Below, one piece after another: positions 21,582 to 33,500 of a stretch of DNA of 64,000 bases. Where the stretch lies: positions 8,598,044 through 8,662,043 of the forward strand of contig NC_089823.1 of the NCBI RefSeq assembly GCF_035046505.1, given 5' to 3'. The notes below the pieces were generated by a model, which was given only the letters and a program-made list of their open reading frames with translations, was not told the origin of the DNA and made no database searches. The position numbers were made by a program, and so were the translations under genes. Numbering within the stretch: position 1 is the first letter of the stretch; the number at the start of each line of letters is the position of its first letter. Source of the stretch: Tiliqua scincoides. Lineage: Eukaryota; Chordata; Lepidosauria; Squamata; Scincidae.

Positions 21582-24500
21582 ATGGATGCCACTCATCCAG
21601 TCCAGGTAAGGAAGATTTTCTCCCTCTCTATGCGCTTTTCCATCAGAGGAGTTTCTTCTCCTTTTCATCTTCTGGCTCCATTCTGGGGCTCCAGTGTGTG
21701 TGCATGTTGGTGGTAGGATCCTGTATAGTTTCAGAGTGAGTGTGTCAGAAGAGCAAGGATGGGTAAGTTGACCTGAAAGACTTCGCCTTGAGTTGCCAAA
21801 CATGCATTTCCAAGACTCCTGCGGACTCAACACATGCATGTTTTAAAACCAGAAGTGGCTCGAGAGTTTTTCTCAGGAACAAGTGGTTGCTGGGGTTCGA
21901 TCAGTGCTTTCTGCACCAGTCAGGGCTTTCTGCACTGCCACACTGAAGGCCGCCCATCAAGACTAGTGCATGAATCAATTCATTTTTTAAAATTATTAAT
22001 AATAATACAGGTATTTATATACCGCCTTTCTTGGTCGTCAGATTTCTCCTCAGACTTTATTCAAGGCAGTTTACATGGGCAGGCTGTTCTAAATCCCCGT
22101 AGGGATTTTTACAATTGAAAGATTCTATCTTTCAAGAACCACAACATTTCAGATGGATCTTTCTGATCTGGTATCACATTCTGGCCTCCAGTTTCCTCCC
22201 ACGCAAGCTGACAAGCAGCTCCTTCATTTCTCACATGGAGGGCAGCCAAGACGCTTCTTTGCTCACACCAAAGAGCAGGTGGAATAACTCGGCTCAGCTT
22301 GTCAGCTGCTTCAAGGTCTCACCATTCACGGTGCCAGTGGCCTTGAACTGGCGACCTGCGGATGTTATCTTCAGGCAAAGAGGCTCTACCCTCTAGACCA
22401 GACCTCCTGCCCGATGAAATGAAATTTTATTCATTTATTACAGATACAGGTGAGGAAAATGGATTAGACTTGGGGCTGGGACTACACTGGTTACACACGG
22501 GGGTATTGGTCATAGACTACAACATGCATTGTTCCAAAAAAGAAATCTGAAACAACTAAAAAGAAAAATATTCATCAATACAAAAGCTATCGTATTTGTC
22601 AGTATAAAAATTTGGATTTATCTAAACAATCAATATTGTTTAACTAAAATTATCCAGTCATAAAAAGGCTTCCAATATCCTCTTACTCTACCTAAATCTC
22701 TCTCTTCCATTTTTTCTGTTAAAACCTCCATTTCTGCTATTTCATAAATTTTATCTATTAAATTTTCTCTAGTTGGAACGTCTGTAGATTTCCACTTTTG
22801 CGCATACAATACTCTTGCCGCTGTAGCGATAGGTACAATAAGGTATTTCTTATATTGGTCTTTAATTTCTGATGTCACATTTAGGAGGAATATTTCTGGT
22901 TTGAATGGTAATACACATTGCAGTATGTCTTGCAACAATTTATGTATCAATTTCCAGTATTTCTTTGCTTTTTTGCATGTCCACCACATATGATAAAAAG
23001 TTCCCTCAACCTCTTTACATTTGCAACACTTGTTTGATGACCCAGAATACATTTTTGCTCATTTCTCTGGAGTTAAATACCATCTATAAAACATTTTGTA
23101 TAAATTCTCTTTAAAAGACATCACTTTAGTTATCTTAATATTTATGTTACAAATTTGTTTCCAGTCGTCAATCGGTATATTATATCCAAAAAATTTTGCC
23201 CAGCACACCATTGCATCTTTAACTGTCTCATCTTCCATTCTTATCTCAAGGAGAAAATTGTACATTTTATATATATTTCTCTTCATCAATCAAAAATATT
23301 TTATCGAAACTTGTATCTTCTTCATAAAAACCCATTTTTTGGTCTTCTCGTAATCTTGTCCTTATTTGCATTTCGTTCCACCAATCCAAAACTATTCCTT
23401 TCTTTTCTAACTCAGACTTACTTAAGATCTCTCCTTTAATATTCAACAAGTCGCTGTATGGTCTATTTTGGTCTTTTTAAATCCAGTTTGGATTAGTTGC
23501 TATTTCAAGCGGTTTTATCCATCTGGGTAATTCAGAATATATTTTGTATTTTATCTGTTCCCATATCCAAATTAAAGATCTTCTTAAAATATGTTGTCTA
23601 AAATATCCATGCTGTTTAACTTTATCATAAAACAGGAATGCGTGCCAGCCTATTTGTAGATCATGGGCTTCTAATATTAAAATTTTGGAATTCGGTATGA
23701 TTGTGCAGGGGCTCGAGTGGGCAGATACAAACCTGGACAAGCCACCACGGCAGCCAGAGCAGCAGGAAGTGATGTCACATTTTTCAACATGTTGAGGATT
23801 ATAATGAGTGAAAGCAACTATACGATGTGCAAGGTTTTCAGTCCTAGGTATGCTTTCCTGGGAATATGCCCCATTGGAAGCAATGGGACTCACTTCTGGG
23901 CTTCCATGCGTAGGATTGTGTAGTCCATTTGGGGACTGGGATGGAAGGAACGGATCCTCTGAATCTCCTTTCAGGAAACTTGAAGTTCTTCATTGGAGCA
24001 GGAAGCCCAAAACATCGAAGTGGAAATGCAAAGTGGAGAGGGAATGTGTGTGAGAATGTATTGTCAAATTTAGAAATTTTTCGTCCATTCAGGAAACTAG
24101 AACACAATTCTCCCTTTGAACTGCAGTCCTAGCCCAGGCTGAGATGCTAATAGGACATTTCTGCTTTTCCTTTCAGAGCCTGATTTCATTCGCACAGGTT
24201 GCTCTATATTTCAGCAGTGAAGAGTGGATTCTGCTGGATCCAAACCAGAGGCGAGTCTATGAAGAAGTCATGATGGACAATCATGAAAATGTGATCTTTG
24301 TAGGTAAGGAGGATCCTTTGGCCCCTAATTGATAGACCCCCCCCCCCAGTAGGAACCTCTGCTCCAATGCATGTTACTAAGGGGAACTGTTGGCCAGGCT
24401 GCTTGACCTAGGCATGGCTCCTGTTAAACAACAACAACAACAACTTTATTTTTACCCCGCCTTTCTCCCCGAAGGGACTCAAGGCGGCTTACAACAGGTT

Positions 24501-27500
24501 AAAACAGATTAAAAACATAATTTAAAACCAATAAAAACATATTAAGCGGATGGCACCACACCCTCCCTTTCTGGCCAGCCCAGATCTGGGTCTCTTAATG
24601 AAGAGGGTAGTCTCAACCTGGGGGACACTGTGCCATAAATTAGCTGGAAGTCTCTTGGCTTCCCTTTGGAGAAAGTGGACATGTCCCCCCTGTGTTTAGG
24701 CTCTCCTTTTGTGTGCAGGGCATGCCTGAGAGAGAAACAGCATTCCTGCATAAATAATGAGAACTCAGATGGGAGAACAGCAGGGGACAGGTTTCTATGG
24801 GTAGTTTGGAACTTACTCATCTAGAATGAAGGAAAAATGTCTTTCCTTCAGAGAGAGGTTGGCGTACAAAGCAGGGAAGGAGGGAGATATCTTCCCTGAC
24901 TTATATCAGCACACTGCTGTGATGGCTCTGACGAATGCTTCCGGCAAGTCTCTCTTCCTTCAGGGCCCTCCAGAGGGAAGCCAGCAAAAAACACCCTTTC
25001 CCAATGCCTTCCTTAAAATCATGGAAAATGAGTGGGCCTCCCCTCTGCTTGGGAAGAGGAACTTCAGGCTCATTAGTAAGTTTTACTCTCTTCCCAGTGA
25101 GGTGCTTGAGAAGATTAAAACTCCCCTAGTGGATACCCCTGTGGCAGCCTTATCTACCAACAGTATCATACCCTCTGAGGGGGTGGTACTTAAGTAGAAG
25201 TACCTACTTAAGTGCCTTCAAGCCTTCTTCCTTTGCCCTAAGGGCCTCAGCTGCTAATTCCCTTTTTGCCAGAGCCACTGTCAAGGGCTCTCTTAAAAAG
25301 ATTTTGTTGGCTGCAGCCTTTGCAGTTGATTTTCTCTGGGTGCCTTCCAATTTTCTTCTAGAGCAGGGGTGGGCAAACCCTGGCCTGGGGGCCATTTGCG
25401 GCCCTCAGGGACCCCCAGTCCGGCCCACAAGGAGCCCCCAGTCCCCAATGAGCCTCTGGCCCTCCAGAGACTTGCTGGAGCCCGCAGTGTCCCAACGTGA
25501 CTACTCTAAGCACCAGGGCCAACTGTTGAGCCAAAAACCCCCTCCCCTGGTTGCTGTTTCACATTGAAGGAGCAGCAGTGGCAGCAAAGAAAGGCTGGCC
25601 TTGCTTTGCACAAGGCCTTGAGCTATCGCAAGACCGTCATTCATTCATATGTCCCATCTCTAATATATACATTTATGTAAATTTATTCAAATATTGAATG
25701 TAAATTGATTATTTTAACCAGCCCCTAACAGTGTCAGAAAGATGGTGTGGCTCTCCTGCCAAAAAATTTGGACATTCCTGTTCTAGAGCAATGGCTTCTG
25801 ACGTAGCAAGTAGACACCTCTGGCTTAGTTCCTGGGACACCAATTTGGGATCCCAGAGCAGACTAGTAGGTATGGCTTTTATAGAGGTAAATTGTTAGGG
25901 CAGTCGCTGAATGCAGTTTTAATGGAGAACAAGGACAAGAAAAAAGTCCTCCCCTCTGCCCCAAAGAACAAGTCAAATTCAGGCCCAGGCAACCTTTTTG
26001 TTCCTTTCGTTCCTCTGGGAAGGCTAAAGAGCAACCCAGACTCAAGTCAAAATGGAACAAGGCCAGATTCCCCCACAAACAGGGGAAGTATCTGTCTTCC
26101 CAATCCTCTGACCCAATCACCAGACTCAACAAGGACAAGACCACATGACGCCAATGTAGACCCAGCCCCCGTCAAATGGGAGCCAGACTTCTACATTTTG
26201 CTCCCCTCTGGCATCAGTTCACCTCAGATACCTGGGTTTTGGAAACCGTCAGCAGGGGATACTCTCTGCAGTTCCACCAAAAACCAAGAGACAGGTTCTG
26301 GCAGGTTCCAAAGTCCAGCATCCCTGCAAAACACACAGCTATGCTAAATACTATAAACCACCTACTTCTCATAGGAGTAGTGGAAGAGGTTCCACTACTA
26401 CAGAAGTAGTGGGCAGGAGGTCTGGTCTAGAGGGCAGGAGGTCTGGTCTAGAGGGTAGAGCCTCCGTCTGCCTGAAGATAACATCCACAAGGTCGCCAGT
26501 TCGAGGCCACCGGCACCGTGCGACCTTGAAGCAGCTGACAAGCTGAAGCCGAGCTATTCCATCTGCTCTGAGCGTGGGAGGATGGAGGCCAGAATGTGAA
26601 GCCAGATCGGAATGAAACACCTGAATGTAGTGGTTCTTGAAAGAAAGAACCTTCTTTCAATTGTAAAAATCCCTATGGGGATTTAAATAAGCCTGCCTAT
26701 GTAAACCACCTTGAATAAAGTCTTGAATAAAGACCAAGAAAGGTGGTATATAAATACCTGTTGTTGTTGTTGTTGTTGTTATTCCTCCACTGGAAAGGAA
26801 CACTGGGGTTTACTTGGTGTTCTTCCTGGTGCAAAAACGAAACAGAGATATGCAGGGGATCCTGGATCTAAAATGATTAAATCTGTTCTTAAAAAGAAAA
26901 TTCAAAATGGAGACTGCAGTGTCACCACAGCTCTTCAGCAAGGAGATTTCCTCTCTTCAATAGATCTTTCAGAGGTGTACCTTCGTGTTCCCGTTCTCAG
27001 GGAGCACAGGAGGTACCTGAGGTTCCCCTATGGATCCCATCACCCCTATGGATTCCATCCTTGTTCTCCCATCACCTCCCTTTTGGGTTGGCCACCTCCC
27101 TGAGAGTTTTCCCCAAAGTCCTAGTGTTGTTGGTGGCACATCTCAGCAAGGAGGGCCTTCACCTCTTTCCATACCTGGATGACATTTTAATCCCCATCTA
27201 GGGAAATTGCCCTGGCCCATATCAAACGCACAGATCATCACCTGCAACAGCATGACTCCGTTATCAACCAGCAGAAAAGCATTCTGATGACTTCACAGTT
27301 CTTAGAACATCTGGGTGTCCTGTTTGACACTCAGAGTTTTGGGCTTTTCTGTTGTCAGAGAGACAATAGAAAATCAAAAAGTTACTGCATCAGGTGATCA
27401 GGTCTGCTCATTCAGACCTGATAACTCTGGCCAGGCTGCTGGGAATGCTAATTTCTTGTCTTCATCTAGTCTAGGGGTGCCCAAACCCCAGCCCTGGGGC

Positions 27501-30500
27501 CATTTGCAGCCCTCAGGGACTCCCAGTGCGGCCCGCTGGGAGCCCCCAGTCTCTAATGAGACTCTGGCTCTCCAGAGACTTGCTGGAGCCCATGCTGGCC
27601 CAACGCAACTGCTCTCAGCATGAAGGCCAACTGTTTGACCTCTCGTGTGAGCTGTGGGACAAGGGCCCCTCCACTGCTTGCTGTTTCATGTCTTTGATGT
27701 AGCAGTGGCAGCAAAGGAAAAGCAGACCTTGCTTTGTGCAAGGACTTTTATAGGCCATGAGCTATTGCAGACCTTCATTCATTTCTATAAGTTCCATCTC
27801 TAATGTATTCATTTATGTAAATTTATTCAAATTTGAAATGTAAATTAACTCTTTTTCCCTGGCCCCCAATACAGAGTTAGAGAGATGATGTGGCCCTCCT
27901 GCCAAAAAATTTGGACACCTCTGATCTAGTCAGTTAGGCTCACTTTCACACCAGAAAGCTCCAACAGTTTCTTCTCCCTTTCTCAGGCCTAGTAGAGAGG
28001 AAAGCATTCCTCTCACTCCAGGTTCCTCTCTCCTTGAAGAGACACCTTCGGTTGTGACTGGACAGGGACCTGCTGACTGCAGGAATGAATCTCCAAGTCC
28101 ATCCCAAGTCTATAGTCACAACTGATGCCAGTCTCCTGGGGTGGAGGGCTCACCTGAACGCGTGGCTGATTTAAGGGAGGTGGTCTCCTGCAGAGTCCTC
28201 TCTAAGCATCAGTCTCCTAGAGTTGAGAGCAATTTAGCTGGCTTTTATCTGATTCAAGCCCCATCTCCACCACAAATACGTCCTAGTCACAATGGACAAT
28301 GTCTCAGACAAAGCCTATCTAAACCACCAAGGAGAGTCAAAGTCAAAGGGGCTAATGAGAGAGGCAACCTGACTAACGCTTTGGGCAAGGCAAACCTTCT
28401 GTCCACAAGCACCCAACATCTAGCAGGAAAGTCAGATGTGGAGGTGGACTGGTTAAGTCAAAGACACCTCTTGGAAGCAGAGTGGAAACTTCGCCCTCCA
28501 ATCTTCCTAAGAGATTACAATCAGGTTCAGAGTTCCGGTAGTGGATCTTTTAGCCACAGCTGAAAACACCCAAGTAAACAGGTTCTTCTCCAAAATGGAG
28601 TACAGGAATGCAGAGGTAGTGGGTGTTTGTCGAGCCCCTAGCCGAAGGAATTGCTGTACACTTCCGTTCTGCTTCTACCCAAGTTCTCAGACTAGTCCGA
28701 TGGTACAAGGCCCTGGTCATCTTGGTTGCTCCAAATTGGCCAAGAAGGCTTTCGTCTGGTTCAGTTATCCATCCATCTTGGCCGCTTCCTTTCAGAGAGG
28801 ACCTCCTGTCCCAAGGCCCTCTTCTCCACCCGCAATCACACAAATTCCATCTGATGGTGTGGAAGTTGAAAGGATAGAACTTCAACATTTGGGTTTCTCT
28901 GTAAAAGTAATCTATACCATGTTGTCTTCCAGACGTCCCTCCACTTGGAGGGTGTACAGAACCTCCTGGAAGAGATTTAGAGTATGGTGTAGAAAAAAGA
29001 GCAACGATTCCACTTCTGCTCTAGTATCCATTATCCTCGATTTTTTGCAGGATGGTTTAGACAAACGCCTTAAGACTTCCACATTGTGGCATCAAGTCAC
29101 TGCGATCCAAGAGACTCTGGGTGCTGGGGGGGGCACTCCTCCTGTTGACCAACACCCCACATCAAAAAAAGGGGATGGCCTTGATTAATCCCCCACCCAT
29201 TCACAGGATACCTAACTGGGACCTGAACATGATGCTTACAGCCCTAACAAAGCCTCTTTTGAGCCTATGGCAACAGTTCCTCTAAAAGTCTTGTCAGTCA
29301 AAACTGCCTTCCTGCTGACCCTTACATCGGCTCGCAGGGTATTGGAACTAAGTACCGTGTCCATTCACCCTAAATTGTGCGTTTTCCAGAAGGATAGTGT
29401 GGTGCTTAGGACAGACCCCACCTTTATGCCTGAAATAATTCCATTTTCCATCGTCAACAGGAATTGATCTTACTGTCTTTCTGTCCAAGCCCTAAGCGAC
29501 CCAAAGAAGGGTCATGGCATATGCTGGATGTGAGATGGGCTATTCGTTTCTGTACAGAATGCACCAAACCATTCTGGAAAACCAATGTCCATTCGTGGCT
29601 TACTAGGGATGGTCAGTGGGAAGGAAGGTCTCACTTTTCACTTTAGCCAGGTGTTTAAGATCCCATATCTCAATGGTGCATGAAGCCTTGGATTTGCAAC
29701 CCCCAGAGGGAATACAGGCACACTCTCTTAGGGGCGCCTCCACTTCGGCAGCCTTTGATGGCATTAGATCCTTGTTGGAGATCTGTTGAGTAGCTACTTG
29801 GTCTTCTCCGCACACATTCATAAAACACTATAGATAGATTCCCAAACCTCTGCTGATGCCGCCTTTGGAAGGAAAGTCCTTTAGAAGGTGCTCAATGTTT
29901 GACCTGTATTGCCTGTATTCTCACCCATCATTGGGGATACAGCTCAGGGAGATTCCATCTCTGAGGAATACCCCTGTCTCCACCAGGGAAATCAGGAGTT
30001 TTAACTTACCTTAGTAAGTCCTGTTCCTGGTGGAGACGGGGCATTCTGCCCTCCCTTGTGGCTTTCCTTGGATTTCACATTCCTGGTCTCCTTAAAGTTT
30101 GGGAATTTTGGATGTATTGGTAGCTGAAGGGTTTTCTTTTCTCTCATCTGCCCTTTTCTGTTTTTCCTATTACCCTTCTTTTGAGTGCTTTTGTTCTCAA
30201 GTTGTTCAAGCTGTTTATTGGAGGCACAGCTATTAGCCTGGGTCGGGTTCTCGCGCACTGGGAAATCCACTCCCACTATTTCAGGCTGGACTTCCCTACC
30301 AGGAGTGACGAGGGACAATCCTATATGTGAGGAATGCCCCCTGTCTCCACAAGGAACAAGACTTACTGGGAAATCCACCCCCACTATTTCAGGCTGAACT
30401 TGCCTACCAGGAGTTAGTTAGTTGGCAACCTTCAGTCTCGAAAGACTCTGGTATCGTGCTCTGAATGGTGGTTCTGGAACAGCGTCTAGTGTGGCTGAAA

Positions 30501-33500
30501 AGGCCGATTCGGGAGTGACAATCCCTTCCCTTCCACACCGGGAGCAAGTGCAGTCTGTCCCTGGTCTGTCTCCCTGGCTATGGGCCTTCCTTCTTTGCCT
30601 CTTAGCCTCAGACTGTTGGCAAAGTGTCTCTTCAAACTGGGAAAGGCCATGCTGCACAGCCTGCCTCCAAGTGTCAATGGGTGTCAATGGGCAATGGGTG
30701 TCAATGGGCAATTTTCACAATGGAGAGAGGTGAAAAGCGGTGTGCCCCAAGGATCTGTCCTGGGACCGGTGCTTTTCAACCTCTTCATAAATGACTTGGA
30801 GACAGGGTTGAGCAGTGAAGTGGCTACGTTTGCAGACGACACCAAACTTTTCCGAGTGGTAAAGACCAGAAGTGATTGTGAGGAGCTCCAGAAGGATCTC
30901 TCCAGACTGGCAGAATGGGCAGCAAAATGGCAGATGCGCTTCAATGTCAGTAAGTGTAAAGTCATGCACATTGGGGCAAAAAATCAAAACTTTAGATATA
31001 GGCTGATGGGTTCTGAGCTGTCTGTGACAGATCAGGAGAGAGATCTTGGGGTGGTGGTGGACAGGTCGATGAAAGTGTCGACCCAATGTGCGGTGGCAGT
31101 GAAGAAGGCCAATTCTATGCTTGGGATCATTAGGAAGGGTATTGAGAACAAAACGGTTAGTATTATAATGCCGTTGTACAAATCGATGGTAAGGCCACAC
31201 CTGGAGTATTGTGTCCAGTTCTGGTCGCCGCATCTCAAAAAAGACATAGTGGAAATGGAAAAGGTGCAAAAGAGAGCGACTAAGATGATTACGGGGCTGG
31301 GGCACCTTCCTTATGAGGAAAGGCTACGGCGTTTGGGCCTCTTCAGCCTAGAAAAGAGACGCTTGAGGGGGGACATGATGGAGACATACAAAATTATGCA
31401 GGGGATGGACAGAGTGGATAGGGAGATGCTCTTTACACTCTCACATAATACCAGAACCAGGGGACATCCACTAAAATTGAGTGTTGGGCGGGTTAGGACA
31501 GACAAAAGAAAATATTTCTTTACTCAGCGCGTGGTCGGTCTGTGGAACTCCTTGCCACAGGATGTGGTGCTGGCGTCTAGCCTAGACGCCTTTAAAAGGG
31601 GATTGGACGAGTTTCTGGAGGAAAAATCCATTATGGGGTACAAGCCATGATGTGTATGCGCAACCTTCTGATTTTAGGAATGGGTTAAGTCAGAATGCCA
31701 GATGTAGGGGAGAGCACCAGGATGAGGTCTCTTGTTATCTGGTGTGCTCCCTGGGGCATTTGGTGGGCCACTGTGAGATACAGGAAGCTGGACTAGATGG
31801 GCCTATGGCCTGATCCAGTGGGGCTGTTCTTATGTTCTTATGTTCAAGTGGACCGCTCAGAGGCCAGGGTTTCCCACCTGTTGAGGTCCACTCCTAAGGC
31901 CTTCAGATCCCTCTTGCAGATATCCTTGTATCGCAGCTGTGGTCTACCTGTAGGACGCTTTCCTTGCACAAGTTCTCCATAGAGGAAATCCTTTGGGACA
32001 ATCCCATATGTGAGGAATGCCCCCTGTCTCCACAAGGAACAAGACTTACCAAGGTAAGTTAAACTCCTGATTTCTTCAAGAAGATGGGGCAGCCTATGTC
32101 ATGATGGTGAGGCTGGAAGACTGGCCACCCCAGCCGCCAGGCAGGCCCTCCAAAGGACCACCCTGCTGTTAGCTCTCTGCCCATGCTGAGCCAGAGACAA
32201 AGCTAACTAGTTGGTTCATGGAAAGTTGCAGGCAGCTGAGTCACACTGCTGTGTCTGCTGGTGTTTGTGCACCCTGCTCTACTCTGGGACACACCCAAGG
32301 TTCCTTCCAACCTTAACACCTGCCGACTTAGTAGCTGTAGGGTAGAACCCAGTAACCCAGTCTGGCCCCAAACCAGAGTGTCTCATGGCTAACCTCAGCC
32401 TGGCTCAGTCAGATCCTCTGCAGCACCTCTCAATCCAGGACCAATACCAGTATCCCTACTGGCCCATGCTGCCAGGGGTCACTTGAACCTGGGGAAAGAA
32501 AGCGAAGCAATTCCTGTTAAGACCTGTGGTGGACTCAGGGACATAACAGGCACCTGGCCATCCTAATGAATGTAAAATTACTAACAAAATTAAACTGCCT
32601 TTCAGCATCTGCTGTCTGATCTGAATCCATATCCCAGTGATGAGGGGGACCTTGGGAGGGTGTGGCCACATTTCACAGATCCCTGTTGGACACCCCCCTC
32701 CCCCTGACTCAGGGTCATCAGGAGTCATGGACATCACATGTCCCTAATTAGCTGCAGTTTCTTACTTTGGTCTCTTATGACATTTCTTCTTTCAACAGCA
32801 TCAGTTTGGGACCAGATTGGAAGAAAGAAGGAGCAGACTCTGTCTTCACAGCAAAGAACCCACAGAGGGGAGAAGCCCCATAAGTGCCAGGAGTGTGGAA
32901 AGACCTTCAGTGTGAGTGGGACACTTAAATGCCACCAGAGAACTCACACAGGGGAGAAACCCTATAAGTGCCAGGAGTGTGGAATGACCTTCAATAGGAG
33001 TTGGACACTTAAACGGCACCAAAGAACCCACAGAGGGGAGAATCCCTATAAGGGCCAGGAGTGCGGCAAGACCTTCAGTTTCCGTGGCAAGACCTTCAGT
33101 TTCCATAGTGTACTTCAGTACCACCGGATAACCCACACAGGGGAGAAACCCTATAAGTGTCAGCAGTGTGGAAAGAGCTTCAGTGATAGTGGGACACTTA
33201 AGGTCCACCAGAGAACCCACACTGGGGAGAAACCCTATATGTGCCAGGAGTGTGGAAAGACCTTCAGTCGGAGTGGTTCTCTTTTAATCCATCATAGAAC
33301 CCACACAGGGGAGAAACCCTTTAAGTGCCAGGAATGTGGAAAGACCTTCAGTCAGAGTGGTCATTTTATAATCCATCATAGAACCCACAAAGGGGAGAAA
33401 CCCTTTAAGTGCCAGGAGTGTGGAAAGACCTTCAGTCGGAGTGGTCATCTTTTAATCCATCATAGAATCCACACAGGGGAGAAACCCTATAAGTGTCAGG

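Larger units (their letters stand above)
24930..32080 (+). mobile_element. fossil DIRS-like tyrosine-recombinase retroelement with nested insertions
   Basis: Parts appear in the usual DIRS order: a gag-like region (about 24940-25900), reverse transcriptase with a YLDD box (about 26880-27240), RNase H (about 28080-28560) and tyrosine recombinase (about 28850-29830). The right end carries inverted terminal-repeat sequence near 29960-30050 and 31997-32080. It is clearly broken, with many breaks, and looks old. Two hAT elements, a tRNA SINE, and a LINE that itself holds a CR1 have inserted into it. Copy A lacks it, so it entered the second intron of copy B, probably after the gene duplication. 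The left boundary is inferred from where homology to copy A stops. Confidence 0.75.

Noticed and set aside
30580-31650. Host gene of 356 codons
   Set aside because: It is CR1 ORF2, with a CR1 3' end and related copies across the window.
33040-33140. Eleventh zinc finger from the repeated GKTFSF segment
   Set aside because: The repeat lacks its own Cys pair and His pair, so it is an internal duplication within finger 3.
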